From Planctomycetota bacterium (GTDB taxonomy: Bacteria; Planctomycetota; Phycisphaerae; Sedimentisphaerales; Anaerohalosphaeraceae), in NCBI GenBank assembly GCA_016873215.1, contig VGXU01000024.1, positions 1 to 36,412 on the forward strand: a stretch of 36,412 nucleotides of DNA. The letters run 5' to 3'. Position 1 is the stretch's first letter, and each line of letters starts with the position of its first letter. This document shows positions 1 to 10,476 of this stretch, piece after piece. A model generated the notes under the pieces. The model was given only the letters and a program-made list of their open reading frames with translations. It did no database searches and was not told where the DNA came from. The position numbers and the translations under genes are program-made.

Positions 1-99
1 AAGCGGGCGTGTCTGGGATTCTTTGCCAATATCAAGGACCATCGAGTGGCGCTGCGAACTCTGCTAACCGAAAATTTCGAAATCATTGCGGCCGCCTAA
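1..99 (+). CDS. C-terminal end of an unidentified protein, possibly a transposase
   Basis: An open frame enters from the left edge and stops at TAA 97-99, leaving 32 residues that end in FEIIAAA. The fragment (FFANIKDHRVALRTLLTENF) has the feel of the last helix of IS630-type DDE transposases, which often end in a similar aromatic and leucine-rich segment. The fragment is too short for a firm call. No terminal inverted repeat could be recognised after the stop. The real gene lies mostly outside the window. Confidence 0.35.
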   Translation, partial: KRACLGFFANIKDHRVALRTLLTENFEIIAAA

Positions 100-438
100 C
101 TGGACATTTCCAGGTGGAATGGGTATAATTATACAAAATTGACGCTTGACTAAGCAACAAGATTCCCTTTTTTCGATATGAAAGCAAACTACTATCATCG
201 ATATCAGACTTATTCAGTCGACAATGACCAATCGAAAAACGTCAATTTAAAGGCAAATCTTTCATAATCCGCATGTAAATGCTTCCCTATCGGTTTTGGG
301 TTGACAGGGCCAGCCGGACTGGCTATATTTGTCGCTCTTTGACTGTATGGAAAACAGAAACAATACCCCGGCGGTCGGGGACTATACCGAAAACGCCATA
401 ACAAACAGTTTGTTTTTAAGAATAGGAGAAACAGAAAC
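100..438. other. Intergenic region upstream of ppdK
   Basis: This stretch holds no gene I can support. Its right half carries the ppdK promoter (301-329) and a predicted 5' leader of about 100 bases. The leader contains a short hairpin (CCCCG 368-372 with CGGGG 378-382) and an AGGAGA ribosome binding site at about 424-429. The left half is A/T-rich and holds nothing recognisable. Short open frames here overlap the promoter or have no ribosome binding site. Confidence 0.6.
301..329 (+). promoter_or_regulatory. Sigma70-type promoter of ppdK with an inverted repeat in the spacer
   Basis: TTGACA (301-306) and TATATT (324-329) are separated by exactly 17 bases. The spacer contains a perfect inverted repeat, GCCAG (309-313) and CTGGC (319-323), separated by five bases. 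A regulator bound there would sit between the two promoter boxes. Transcription would start near 336. Confidence 0.7.
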
Positions 439-3183
<2,745 letters not shown>

Positions 3184-3207
3184 GCGGCTACCCCGTTTAT
3201 TCTGAAT

Positions 3208-3246
3208 AAAAAAAGGCCTGTCGGCAACCCCGTCAGGCCTTTTTTG
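3208..3246 (+). terminator. Rho-independent terminator of ppdK
   Basis: The inverted repeat AAAAAGGCCTG / CAGGCCTTTTT lies 25 bases after the ppdK stop. It has a loop of about a dozen bases and a T run on the plus strand. The A run on the left arm means it could also work for transcripts arriving on the minus strand. Confidence 0.9.
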
Positions 3247-3279
3247 TTAACGGCACAACACATATTGGGGTTCTTCCAA

Positions 3280-3560
3280 ATTGGGTTAAATGGGTTTGTT
3301 TGGGTTTGCTTTTTTTGGGCGATTTTTGGATTAGTCCTTTCTGTGTAATAAGTTATCAATTTTTGAATTGGGTTTGTTTTGTCAAAAAAACTTTTTTGAC
3401 AGGATTTACCCTGCTTCGCCAAGGCTTCGCAGGGCAGGCAGGATAAACAGGATTTAGATATTTCATTTTTGCCGCAGAGAACACAGGGGACACAGAGATA
3501 GAAAAGAAGAAGAATACAGGTATACAGGAATACAAGTATACAAGAATTAGGACGGCCCGC
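3280..3560. repeat. Cluster of dispersed intergenic repeat phrases
   Basis: No gene is supported here. The stretch is built of short phrases: repeated TTGGGTT/TGGGTTTG units (3280-3320), a 9-bp perfect palindrome arm pair GTCAAAAAA/TTTTTTGAC (3381-3400), a CCTGC...GCAGG hairpin region around 3410-3440, and alternating ATACAGG/ATACAAG units (3517-3547). The minus-strand open frame across it reads as low-complexity Lys/Asn/Pro and Cys/Leu runs, as expected of translated repeats. I recognise this style from planctomycete genomes by memory only. Confidence 0.55.
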
Positions 3561-3579
3561 GGCCGGGGTAAAATTCACA

Positions 3580-4075
3580 CCTATATTTCAAAGAACCACG
3601 GGGGCGGAAAAACGGCCCACTGTAATTACCATGGACTTGCGTGGCGGTGTCGAAAATTCGTGATTTTTGGATGGCGTAAAAACTGTAAGTCTTTATAGGA
3701 AAACGAGTTAAAATTTTTCGGAATACTTAAATATAGCAGGATAGTGAAATCGCAATTGTGTTGAAATAACATAAACCACAGATTGACGCAGATTGTCACA
3801 GAGAGAAAAAAGGGAGAAGGCGATAGACAAAAGGTATGTAGATATACAGGTATACAGGTATGCAGGGATGAGGAGGTGCAAGAACTTAACTCAAGAGGAT
3901 AAAACGTGTTGCGAATTGAGAATGCAGAATTGAGAATTGAGAAATTAACAGTATAAACAAGAAAATTTCAGGCGGGGTAGGACTAATGGGGCTTATAGGT
4001 CTAATAGGACCGATGGAACAGGATGGAGAAATAGAAATTTAAGCAATGGTTTTATAAAGGGTTTACAAAAAAAAT
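3580..4075. other. Gene-free region with further short repeats
   Basis: This stretch carries no supportable gene. It includes an A/T-rich segment (about 3650-3760) that could be an old leader or RNA element, but I see no convincing fold. A second run of TATACAGG units lies at about 3845-3868. At 3911-3950 there is a run of GAATTGAGAA-type units. The right end (about 4065-4085) belongs to the repeat into which the next element is inserted. Confidence 0.4.
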
Positions 4076-4076
4076 G

Positions 4077-4235
4077 TACCTGACCTGCTCTGTAGAAAAG
4101 CTGAACATGTGCCGCCCCTTCGGTGCTCAAAAAAAGGAAAGGAATCCATTCTTTCCGGGGGTTTCCACCACCGGCTATTTTATTTAAACCCTTCGGGGCT
4201 CCAAAACACAGGTTTTCTACAGAGCATACCTGACC
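4077..4235. mobile_element. MITE-like element with 14-bp terminal inverted repeats and 9-bp target duplication
   Basis: The element proper is 4086-4226 (141 bp). Its ends are perfect inverted repeats: TGCTCTGTAGAAAA (4086-4099) and TTTTCTACAGAGCA (4213-4226). It is flanked on both sides, with no gap, by the 9-bp direct repeat TACCTGACC (4077-4085 and 4227-4235), as expected of a target-site duplication. It has no credible coding capacity, so it would need a transposase in trans. Removing it and one duplication restores an uninterrupted A-run...TACCTGACCCCTTTA sequence. That resembles a GGGGTCAGGTA-type repeat I remember from other genomes (not checked). A structured RNA is the alternative, but the flanking duplication argues for transposition. 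Confidence 0.7.
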
Positions 4236-4261
4236 CCTTTATTTCTCCCTCTTTATTTCTC

Positions 4262-5563
4262 CTATCCGCCTGCGGCGGACCTTGGTGCGATTATTTGAAA
4301 TTTCAAAGAATTGCTGACGGCTTCCGCCGCCGGGGAGTCCGGCCGGGGCATTGTTTTGTACTTTACCCGGATACTATGAGTTCCTAAAGATAAAGGAATG
4401 GTTTGACTTTTATCCTCTTTTGTCGAGGGCGATTTTAATCCCCAATTTTCAGTCAGTTTAATGACGAGGAAATCGTAATTCACATTTTTAGGTTTTAACA
4501 TTCCGGCAAGCACGTCTGCCGCCGCAGGGCCGTTCCATTTATACCACTTTCCATCCACTCCAACCTCACAGAATTGTTCTAATGCAGCGCAGGCAAACGT
4601 TTTGTCGCCTGTGTTCAATAAATCTATTTTAAAGACCGGAATTTTATCAGAATAAAATGCTCTTCTTCCTGAATCTCCTTCGATTCTGATTTGAAAGCCG
4701 CTTGCTTCTTCGCCCCATTCGGCTTCCGTATCATAATCATCCTCCTCTTTTTCCTTTAGCCACCATGGAGTGCTCATGAGCCTTTCGGCTTCATTTAGGT
4801 CTTTGCAAAAAGTATGGTTTTGGCTCTTATAATAATCCCAGAATAAATCTTCCGCGTCTTTATTGAAAAACTTAAATTTGCTCTTTCTCTGCTGCTCCTC
4901 AAAAAAGAGTCTGAAAGCGTCAAGGGGTTCGGGGCCGGCCTGCTGGAAAATGACCCGCCCCTTATACTGTTTATACAATTCTTTCCTGATCTTCCAATCC
5001 AGAATGAATGATTTAGTTGAATCATCAATCAATTTAGCAGTATTACTATCGGCGCTATGATAAATACTTTCCGTATCAGGCGTTCTTTCAATAAGCCCTT
5101 TGTACAAATTGAAACTTTTTTCAAGCTGCGCTTTTTTGTCATCCTTCAGATTTTCAGCAATAAGCTCTTTTGCCAGATCATCTTTTTTTCTGTTCCATTT
5201 CTCCTTTTGGTCCGTCATAAAATGAATCATTCTTTCCTTGTATTCATTCACCTCCCGGTCTGTTACTTCCAGCCCTTTTTCCTTTGCATAATCATCCCAT
5301 AAAGGCCTGAAATAACGGCCCAGGTTTGACGCCCTGGTTTGTTTTAACCACAGACTGAAACCGCCGGCCGCATCCTGATGTTTTTCCTTTACCTCAGAAC
5401 CAGGCTCTATATCTTTAAGGCACACTTTTTGGCCGAGAACTTCCGCAAGAACCGTATCCTGCGGCAAATTTTCAAAAGGCTGGGTTGCCCCAACAATACC
5501 CATACCGAAGACCAGTATTGAAATTCCACATATCCACAGAGTGACATTTTGTTTGGCTTTCAT
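4262..5563 (-). CDS. Exported protein with SurA-N-like segment and C-terminal beta-sandwich-like domain
   Basis: This 433-residue protein has no function I can name. The start at 5563 (MKAKQNV) is chosen because AAGGAGAT lies about seven bases upstream; the longer frame to 5608 has no such site. A Sec signal or anchor (LWICGISILVFGMGIVGA) ends near residue 27. The next segment (VLAEVLGQKVCLKDIEP, then helices with the phrase GLEVTDREVNEYKERM) resembles the N-terminal chaperone part of SurA/parvulin proteins, but no isomerase domain follows. A charged helical middle leads into a beta-rich C-terminus with the phrases PVFKIDLLNTGDKTF and GTHSIRVKYKT, which look like an Ig-like sandwich. It probably acts outside the inner membrane. 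Downstream it ends just beside the MITE-like element. Confidence 0.75.
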   Translation of the reverse strand: MKAKQNVTLWICGISILVFGMGIVGATQPFENLPQDTVLAEVLGQKVCLKDIEPGSEVKEKHQDAAGGFSLWLKQTRASNLGRYFRPLWDDYAKEKGLEVTDREVNEYKERMIHFMTDQKEKWNRKKDDLAKELIAENLKDDKKAQLEKSFNLYKGLIERTPDTESIYHSADSNTAKLIDDSTKSFILDWKIRKELYKQYKGRVIFQQAGPEPLDAFRLFFEEQQRKSKFKFFNKDAEDLFWDYYKSQNHTFCKDLNEAERLMSTPWWLKEKEEDDYDTEAEWGEEASGFQIRIEGDSGRRAFYSDKIPVFKIDLLNTGDKTFACAALEQFCEVGVDGKWYKWNGPAAADVLAGMLKPKNVNYDFLVIKLTENWGLKSPSTKEDKSQTIPLSLGTHSIRVKYKTMPRPDSPAAEAVSNSLKFQIIAPRSAAGG

Positions 5564-5927
5564 ATTTGTATCTCCTTTTTGAACGGAAACAGTGGAATTA
5601 TACCGCAAAAAAGGGGAAAAGGGAAAAGGATAAAATTGTAAATTGACAATAGTGGATTGTAAAATGGAGAGTGGATTCCGGCTTTCGCTGGAATGACATG
5701 GACAGAAACGGGGGACGAATCGGGGTGACTGTCCTTCGTTTGAACCTTTGCTTGCCGCTTTTTTAGAAATCAGCTTGAATAATAACCCAGAACTTCAGTT
5801 ATTACAAGAACTTGCAAGAAAGTATGCTTAACGGTTATTTCGCTTTTTGACATCTTTTAAGAGGCGCAGATTGCAGTTAAGCAGAAACTGTCGGCAAAAT
5901 AAAGAGTTTTACTGAAATACTTTATAA
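5564..5927. other. Intergenic region with a REP-like hairpin and a possible gene remnant
   Basis: No intact gene is visible. At 5672-5697 lies a near-palindromic unit (ATTCCGGC 5675-5682 against GCTGGAAT 5687-5694, one mismatch). It resembles the widespread GGATTCCGGCTTTCGCCGGAATGAC-type intergenic repeat, recalled from memory. At 5739-5831 the plus strand reads 30 residues of plausible protein (FEPLLAAFLEISLNNNPEL... then LARKYA) before TAA. It has no start, and the codons before it look like repeat sequence. I read it as a possible C-terminal gene remnant, with low certainty. Confidence 0.4.
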
Positions 5928-7970
5928 TTAGCTTTTTTCATTTCTGCTTAGTTCATCAACTACGACGAGCTCATGGAGCTTTGGCAGGACAAAGCAGAAA
6001 TTACTTCCACAGCCTGGAGTGCTTTCGACCCAGATGCGCCCGCCATGCATATCGACAAGGCTCTTTGAAATTGAAAGCCCCAAACCTGTGCCATGCTGAC
6101 CGGAACCCACAATCTGCTCTATCTGCACAAAGCGGCTGAATATTTTGTCTATGTCATTATTTGCAATTCCAATTCCATTATCCTCGACTTCAACGGCGGC
6201 TTCCGTATCGAGGTCTTTAACCCTGATGATTATTTGGCCGTTGTTTGGAGTGAATTTGACGGCGTTGCCGATTAGGTTGGTCAGAACCTGAATTATGCGG
6301 TCGTAGTCGGCATCAACAATCAACGGATATTCCGGCGCCATTATATTTAGCCGAATATTTTTTTCCTCGCCAAGCAGACAAAACGCTTTTACGGTTTTTT
6401 CAATGGCCGTTTGTATGGCAAATTTCTTACAATGCAACTGCATTTTTCCGGCATCAATTTTTGCAGTGTCCATAAAATCGGAGACAATTCCGGCAAGCCT
6501 GTTTACCGCTTCATCAGCCATAACAAGATTGCTTCGGAGCTTTGGCGAGATTTCCCCCATTACGCCGGCAAGTGCATTGGATATAATATTTTTGAATATG
6601 CAAAGCGGCGTGCGCAGTTCATGCGTAACGGTGTCAATAATTTTGCTCTTTAGCTTATTCTGTTCTATAAGCTGCCAATTGGCCTTTTGCAGCGTTTCCT
6701 CTGCCAACTTTTCCTCACAGATGTCTCTTACCGTTGCCTGCAAAAGCTGCTTACCTTCTAAAAAAATGGCAGTCAGCAACACCGTGGCGGGGAATTCTTC
6801 TCCGTCAAGCCGTTTGTGCCGCCACTCAAAGAAATTAGAACCATTCATCATTGCCTGTTCTATCATCTTCTTAGCCTTTTGTAAGGAAGGCTGCCCATCA
6901 GGCTGATACTCAGGTGAAACCTCCCAAGGGGCATGACTAATGAAGTCCGGTTCGTCTTTGGCTCTAAACAATTCGACTGTCGCGGCATTGCCCGCTATAA
7001 AACTCCATGTTGGAGGAGCAAGCATCATGATTGCGTCCCGCGACGACTGATAAAGTGTCTTGTATTTGGCTTCGTTCTGCCTCAGTAATTTTTCGACGGC
7101 TCTGTGTTTGGCATCCAATCTGTTGAGATAAATGGAAAAAATATACACGCATACGCTGATTAACAGAATATTTAAAACTCCAGTCAGGGCTTCTGCAGTG
7201 TCTGGATCATCATATTTTGCCAACTTGTTTATGAGAATTTCCAATCCGCCGATAATAATCGGCATTATAATAATTACCGGCAGCAGCCGCCGGATCATCA
7301 TTCCGCCAAAGTAATCACTGGCGACATTTTTCATCAATCCCTGCTCAGGTTTTGCAAACAGACAGCCTATGCAGGACGTCATAAATAATACGGTGGTGTG
7401 CAGCGCCATGGCTGTACTAAAGCGCGAGCCGATATAGAGAAGACTTGCTCCATACAAATATCCCACAAATGATAAAAGGGCAATGATGCCAGTCAAAAGA
7501 ATCAGAAACTGGGCGAGATACTGAAAGAATACGGACTTGGACCATATCATAAATAGCACAATGCCTGTTACTGTAAAGACGACTGAAGTATTTAACGCCA
7601 TCCTTCCCGGTGAGCTCGTTAAGACAGCGGCGGCCGACTCTTTAAATAAAAGCTGGTCGATGCCAAGATTCCATCCAAATATATATTCAGTGAATGTAAG
7701 AAATCCTGTAACAAAAATGATAAATGAGCAGAGAGTGGCGATTAAGCGGCATAACCGGCTGGCCATACGTTTTTCCTGCGACAGCCATAGCGATAAGCCA
7801 ATCAAAATAAAACAGATAGCCGTATTTGCTTTCATTGTAACGAATTTAGGCGATATGCTTTTTAAGATGGGGATATCAAGAATCCAGCCTATCAGTACGG
7901 TAAGACCTGCCAAGAATATACACACACTCAATACTTCTGAAACTCTTTTAAGGAGGTAAACTGTTTTCAT
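5928..7970 (-). CDS. Membrane-bound PAS-domain sensor histidine kinase
   Basis: This 680-residue protein is the sensor of a two-component system. Residues 1-280 hold about eight hydrophobic segments forming a membrane sensor of unknown type, with a short charged interruption at about 205-225. A PAS domain follows (about 295-420), then HisKA with the phospho-acceptor His450 in DTVTHELRTPL. The ATPase domain has the N box (NLIGNAVKF, Asn569), G1 (DNGIG, 597-601) and G2 (GTGLGL, 627-632). There is no receiver domain, so the cognate regulator must be separate. The neighbouring upstream gene is a LuxR-type protein without a receiver, so it is not an obvious partner. The ATG follows a GAGGT site by about seven bases. 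Confidence 0.93.
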   Translation of the reverse strand: MKTVYLLKRVSEVLSVCIFLAGLTVLIGWILDIPILKSISPKFVTMKANTAICFILIGLSLWLSQEKRMASRLCRLIATLCSFIIFVTGFLTFTEYIFGWNLGIDQLLFKESAAAVLTSSPGRMALNTSVVFTVTGIVLFMIWSKSVFFQYLAQFLILLTGIIALLSFVGYLYGASLLYIGSRFSTAMALHTTVLFMTSCIGCLFAKPEQGLMKNVASDYFGGMMIRRLLPVIIIMPIIIGGLEILINKLAKYDDPDTAEALTGVLNILLISVCVYIFSIYLNRLDAKHRAVEKLLRQNEAKYKTLYQSSRDAIMMLAPPTWSFIAGNAATVELFRAKDEPDFISHAPWEVSPEYQPDGQPSLQKAKKMIEQAMMNGSNFFEWRHKRLDGEEFPATVLLTAIFLEGKQLLQATVRDICEEKLAEETLQKANWQLIEQNKLKSKIIDTVTHELRTPLCIFKNIISNALAGVMGEISPKLRSNLVMADEAVNRLAGIVSDFMDTAKIDAGKMQLHCKKFAIQTAIEKTVKAFCLLGEEKNIRLNIMAPEYPLIVDADYDRIIQVLTNLIGNAVKFTPNNGQIIIRVKDLDTEAAVEVEDNGIGIANNDIDKIFSRFVQIEQIVGSGQHGTGLGLSISKSLVDMHGGRIWVESTPGCGSNFCFVLPKLHELVVVDELSRNEKS

Positions 7971-8132
7971 TTTTGTACCTCGATTCCAGTTAGCAATTAC
8001 GGCATAGCCTATATTGTCTATCGGACTTTGAATATCTAACAGTACGCTCTATTTTGATTTTAAGTGCTTCTATTTTGGTAGATTGCAGTACCGTACCGAC
8101 AGAAAAAGACAGGGAAAAATCTACTGTTTGGC

Positions 8133-10055
8133 TCACGTAGATTTTATGGCCAACTCGGCAAGTTCGACTGTCGAGGATACTTGTATTTTCTTGAGAATAT
8201 GAGTGCGGTGAAAAGATATGGCACGCTGGGTTACGCCAAGTTCGGCAGCAATTTGTTTGTCGGATTTTCCGGCGATTATAAGCTCCATCACCTGCCGTTC
8301 ACGGTTGGTAAGAAGAGAAACTTTGTTTTGGAAAACTGCGCGCCGGGTAATATCGTGGAAAACGGCTGCGAAACGCCTCACACCTGCCCGCCACGCATAA
8401 ACCTCAAAATGCTTTCCAAGCTCTTTCACTTCATTGTAAAAGCGCTCGCCCTGACCAGTTTCTATCACATGGCTGTACGCCTCTATCCGGAACGGCTCGA
8501 TGGCCGGCAGAATTTCTTTGATAGTTCGACCAAGCACCCGTTCAACAGGCAAACCACTTATCCGCGCAAAAGCAGTGTTCCCATTCAAATAACGAAAATC
8601 GACAGGCTTGCCTGTTTGGTCGTATATCATCTCACAAAGAGCAAAACCTTCATTCATCGATTCAAAAAGGTTGCGATAGCGCTCTTCGCTTTCAGCCAGC
8701 TCCTTTTCTGCCATCTTGTGATCAGTAATATCCACCACAGCCCCCAGCATTCGCACGGCTTCACCTTTACTGTCATAATAATACTGTCCGCGCCCATATA
8801 TCCAATGAATACTTCCGTCGGGCCAGATAACGCGGTATTCTGCCTCATAAACCGTGTGCTCCGCTTTCGCGCGGCGGATTTTTTCTTCGACAGCAGCGAG
8901 GTCGTCAGGGTGAACTCGCTGCGCAAAGTCTTCGTAAGTGTGAGCCGTAGTAGTAGTAGTAGTAGTAGCAGTAGGAAGATAGCCGAAAATAATTTCATGC
9001 TGCAGCGTCCAAAATGTTTCATCAGTCAAAATGTTCCACTCGAACAATCCAATTCGCCCCGCGTTGACTGATAGAGCAAACCGCTCCTGTGTATTCAGCA
9101 GCATTTCTTCCGTCAGCTTTTGTTCGGTGATATCGCGTATAAAGGCAACCTGAAATCGCATGCCATCTTGTTCAAAATAACCTCCGGTAATCTCGACTGG
9201 AAAAATCGTACCATTCTTCTTTTTGTGAAAACGCAGAGAAATTCTGCAATCACCGTTCTTTATGGATAGTTTGCTTCGGATAAGTTCTGCGGAAATATCA
9301 ATAATGCTGAGCTGTAAAAATTCATTGTGCGTGTAACCATAGAGTTCAGAGGCGGCTTTATTGGCATCAACTACTCTGAGGCTCTGGCAGTCAACAACGA
9401 AAATAGAATCGTTTGCGGTTTCAAAGAGTGACCGATAGATTTGACTGCTTTTTGTTGCCGCATCGCTGCTGCGAAGCTGCATGAGTGCCAGAGCGATATT
9501 ATCGGCAAGCTGTTCGAAGGACGCAATCATTGCTGGCGTAAAGAGATTTTTTCGCCTGTCGTTAAATTGCAGTAAGCCGAAAGTCTCGTTTCTTACTCGA
9601 AGGGCGATCAATGCTACAGATTCATATCCTTCTCCATGGCATCTGTTACGAGTTCGAGCCTGTCTATCTATTTCTGTTGCAGTTGCGAGCAATTCGGTAG
9701 TGCTATTTGTCCAGAAACTTCCCCGTTCGGTGAAGAACGGTTTCGATGGGTTGAAGCGGTTGCACAATACATTGCCGCACATACATTCAACAAAAGGATT
9801 GCCATTGCTGTCACGAATCAGCTCAGCTTTTTGATCTCTGGCACAAAGTTTATTTTCTCGCAAAATAAAATCGTCGGGAAACCCTATCGTTTCATAGTAC
9901 GGAAAATCCTCGCCTTCTCGGAGCCGTATCCCCACGGCTTCGCAGCCCGTTTTGTTCCTGATAAGCTCAATTATTTTCTTCATTAGTTCGCGCAGAGAGT
10001 GCGTGGAATTGATGATATGCAGTAACTCGATTATTGTTTCAATCTCAAAATTCAT
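8133..10055 (-). CDS. GAF-PAS-PAS-PAS one-component regulator with LuxR DNA-binding domain
   Basis: This 640-residue cytoplasmic protein links sensing directly to DNA binding. Order: a GAF domain with an inserted cysteine cluster (1-195; Cys71, 91, 93, 98 and 139), a PAS domain (about 205-315), a second PAS/PAC domain (about 320-450), a third PAS domain (about 455-575), and a C-terminal LuxR helix-turn-helix (LLTNRERQVMELIIAGKS, then VTQRAISFHRTHILKK; 581-640). There is no kinase or receiver domain and no membrane segment. The CxC...C...C pattern in the GAF suggests metal, heme or redox sensing (inference). The second PAS contains a run of seven threonines (364-370) encoded by a triplet repeat. 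The histidine kinase gene lies 162 bases downstream on the same strand, so the two may be co-transcribed. A promoter is visible at 10084-10112. Confidence 0.9.
   Translation of the reverse strand: MNFEIETIIELLHIINSTHSLRELMKKIIELIRNKTGCEAVGIRLREGEDFPYYETIGFPDDFILRENKLCARDQKAELIRDSNGNPFVECMCGNVLCNRFNPSKPFFTERGSFWTNSTTELLATATEIDRQARTRNRCHGEGYESVALIALRVRNETFGLLQFNDRRKNLFTPAMIASFEQLADNIALALMQLRSSDAATKSSQIYRSLFETANDSIFVVDCQSLRVVDANKAASELYGYTHNEFLQLSIIDISAELIRSKLSIKNGDCRISLRFHKKKNGTIFPVEITGGYFEQDGMRFQVAFIRDITEQKLTEEMLLNTQERFALSVNAGRIGLFEWNILTDETFWTLQHEIIFGYLPTATTTTTTTAHTYEDFAQRVHPDDLAAVEEKIRRAKAEHTVYEAEYRVIWPDGSIHWIYGRGQYYYDSKGEAVRMLGAVVDITDHKMAEKELAESEERYRNLFESMNEGFALCEMIYDQTGKPVDFRYLNGNTAFARISGLPVERVLGRTIKEILPAIEPFRIEAYSHVIETGQGERFYNEVKELGKHFEVYAWRAGVRRFAAVFHDITRRAVFQNKVSLLTNRERQVMELIIAGKSDKQIAAELGVTQRAISFHRTHILKKIQVSSTVELAELAIKST
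8947..8973. repeat. Trinucleotide microsatellite inside the PAS regulator gene
   Basis: Seven perfect GTA units (8947-8967) are followed by GCA and GTA. On the coding strand this reads as ACT codons, giving the run of seven threonines in the second PAS domain. Units of three keep the frame, so slippage would change the length of the threonine tract without switching the gene off. Confidence 0.9.
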
Positions 10056-10083
10056 ACATTAAATTCCGAAGTGCTCTCTCTAA

Positions 10084-10112
10084 ATCATATGCTAAACAAT
10101 ATTCCTTCACAA
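10084..10112 (-). promoter_or_regulatory. Promoter of the GAF-PAS-LuxR gene
   Basis: On the minus strand TTGTGA (10112-10107) and TATGAT (10089-10084) are separated by 17 bases. Transcription would start near 10077, leaving a leader of about 20 bases before the ATG at 10055. No palindrome that would serve as an operator was seen. Confidence 0.5.
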
Positions 10113-10291
10113 AAAGAAAATAGCAGCTTTTTTAACGCAACATTCATTATGGTGTACTTATAACAAGACATGAAAATGATGCAACTTCTAATTTGGCAGT
10201 GCTTGCTGTTATATGGACGCTCAATACGGTATACAAAAACGTGCCATGATGTCTTGAACCGTTCTGCTAATAACGCAAATTTGGAAAGAAA

Positions 10292-10367
10292 TCGGAGAGA
10301 CAGGATTTGAACCTGCGACCTCTGCGTCCCGAACGCAGCGCTCTAATCCAAGCTGAGCTACTCTCCG
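10292..10367 (-). tRNA. tRNA-Pro (anticodon CGG)
   Basis: The minus strand folds into a complete cloverleaf of 76 bases. The acceptor arms CGGAGAG and CTCTCCG are fully paired and the discriminator is A. The D arm is GCTC/GAGC with GG in the loop. The anticodon stem CTGCG/CGCAG encloses the loop TTCGGGA (anticodon CGG at 10329-10331), and the T arm GCAGG/CCTGT encloses TTCAAAT. It reads CCG proline codons. The CCA end is not encoded. Confidence 0.96.
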
Positions 10368-10387
10368 CAATTACAACAGCAATTTTT

Positions 10388-10444
10388 CATGCCCACGCCA
10401 GCGTGGGCATGGCACCCTTTAGGGGCACCTGCGGTAAAAGGGTG
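10388..10444. repeat. Two palindromes between priA and tRNA-Pro
   Basis: A perfect 11-bp inverted repeat, CATGCCCACGC (10388-10398) and GCGTGGGCATG (10401-10411), has a 2-base centre. Directly beside it is a second pair, CACCCTTT (10413-10420) and AAAGGGTG (10437-10444). Both lie just after the priA stop on the minus strand. They could cap the priA transcript, but there is no T run. A REP-like dispersed palindrome is equally possible. Confidence 0.6.
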
Positions 10445-10476
10445 ATACTATACACGAGAGCGTGGAAAAATGCAAG

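Noticed and set aside
257-264. Possible damaged Walker A in PriA (residues GVTDSGKT)
   Set aside because: Asp replaces a common Gly, but the spacing GX4GKT and all other helicase and zinc motifs are intact, so the enzyme is probably active.
4109-4387. Plus-strand open frame of 92 codons
   Set aside because: It crosses the MITE-like element, its right flank and the 3' end of the exported protein gene. No start signal or domain.
8947-8973. Phase variation by on/off slippage at the GTA microsatellite
   Set aside because: The unit is three bases, so changes keep the frame; only threonine number would change.
8181-9071. Plus-strand open frame of 296 codons
   Set aside because: It lies opposite the PAS domains and LuxR end of the regulator gene. 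It contains low-complexity serine and no motif.
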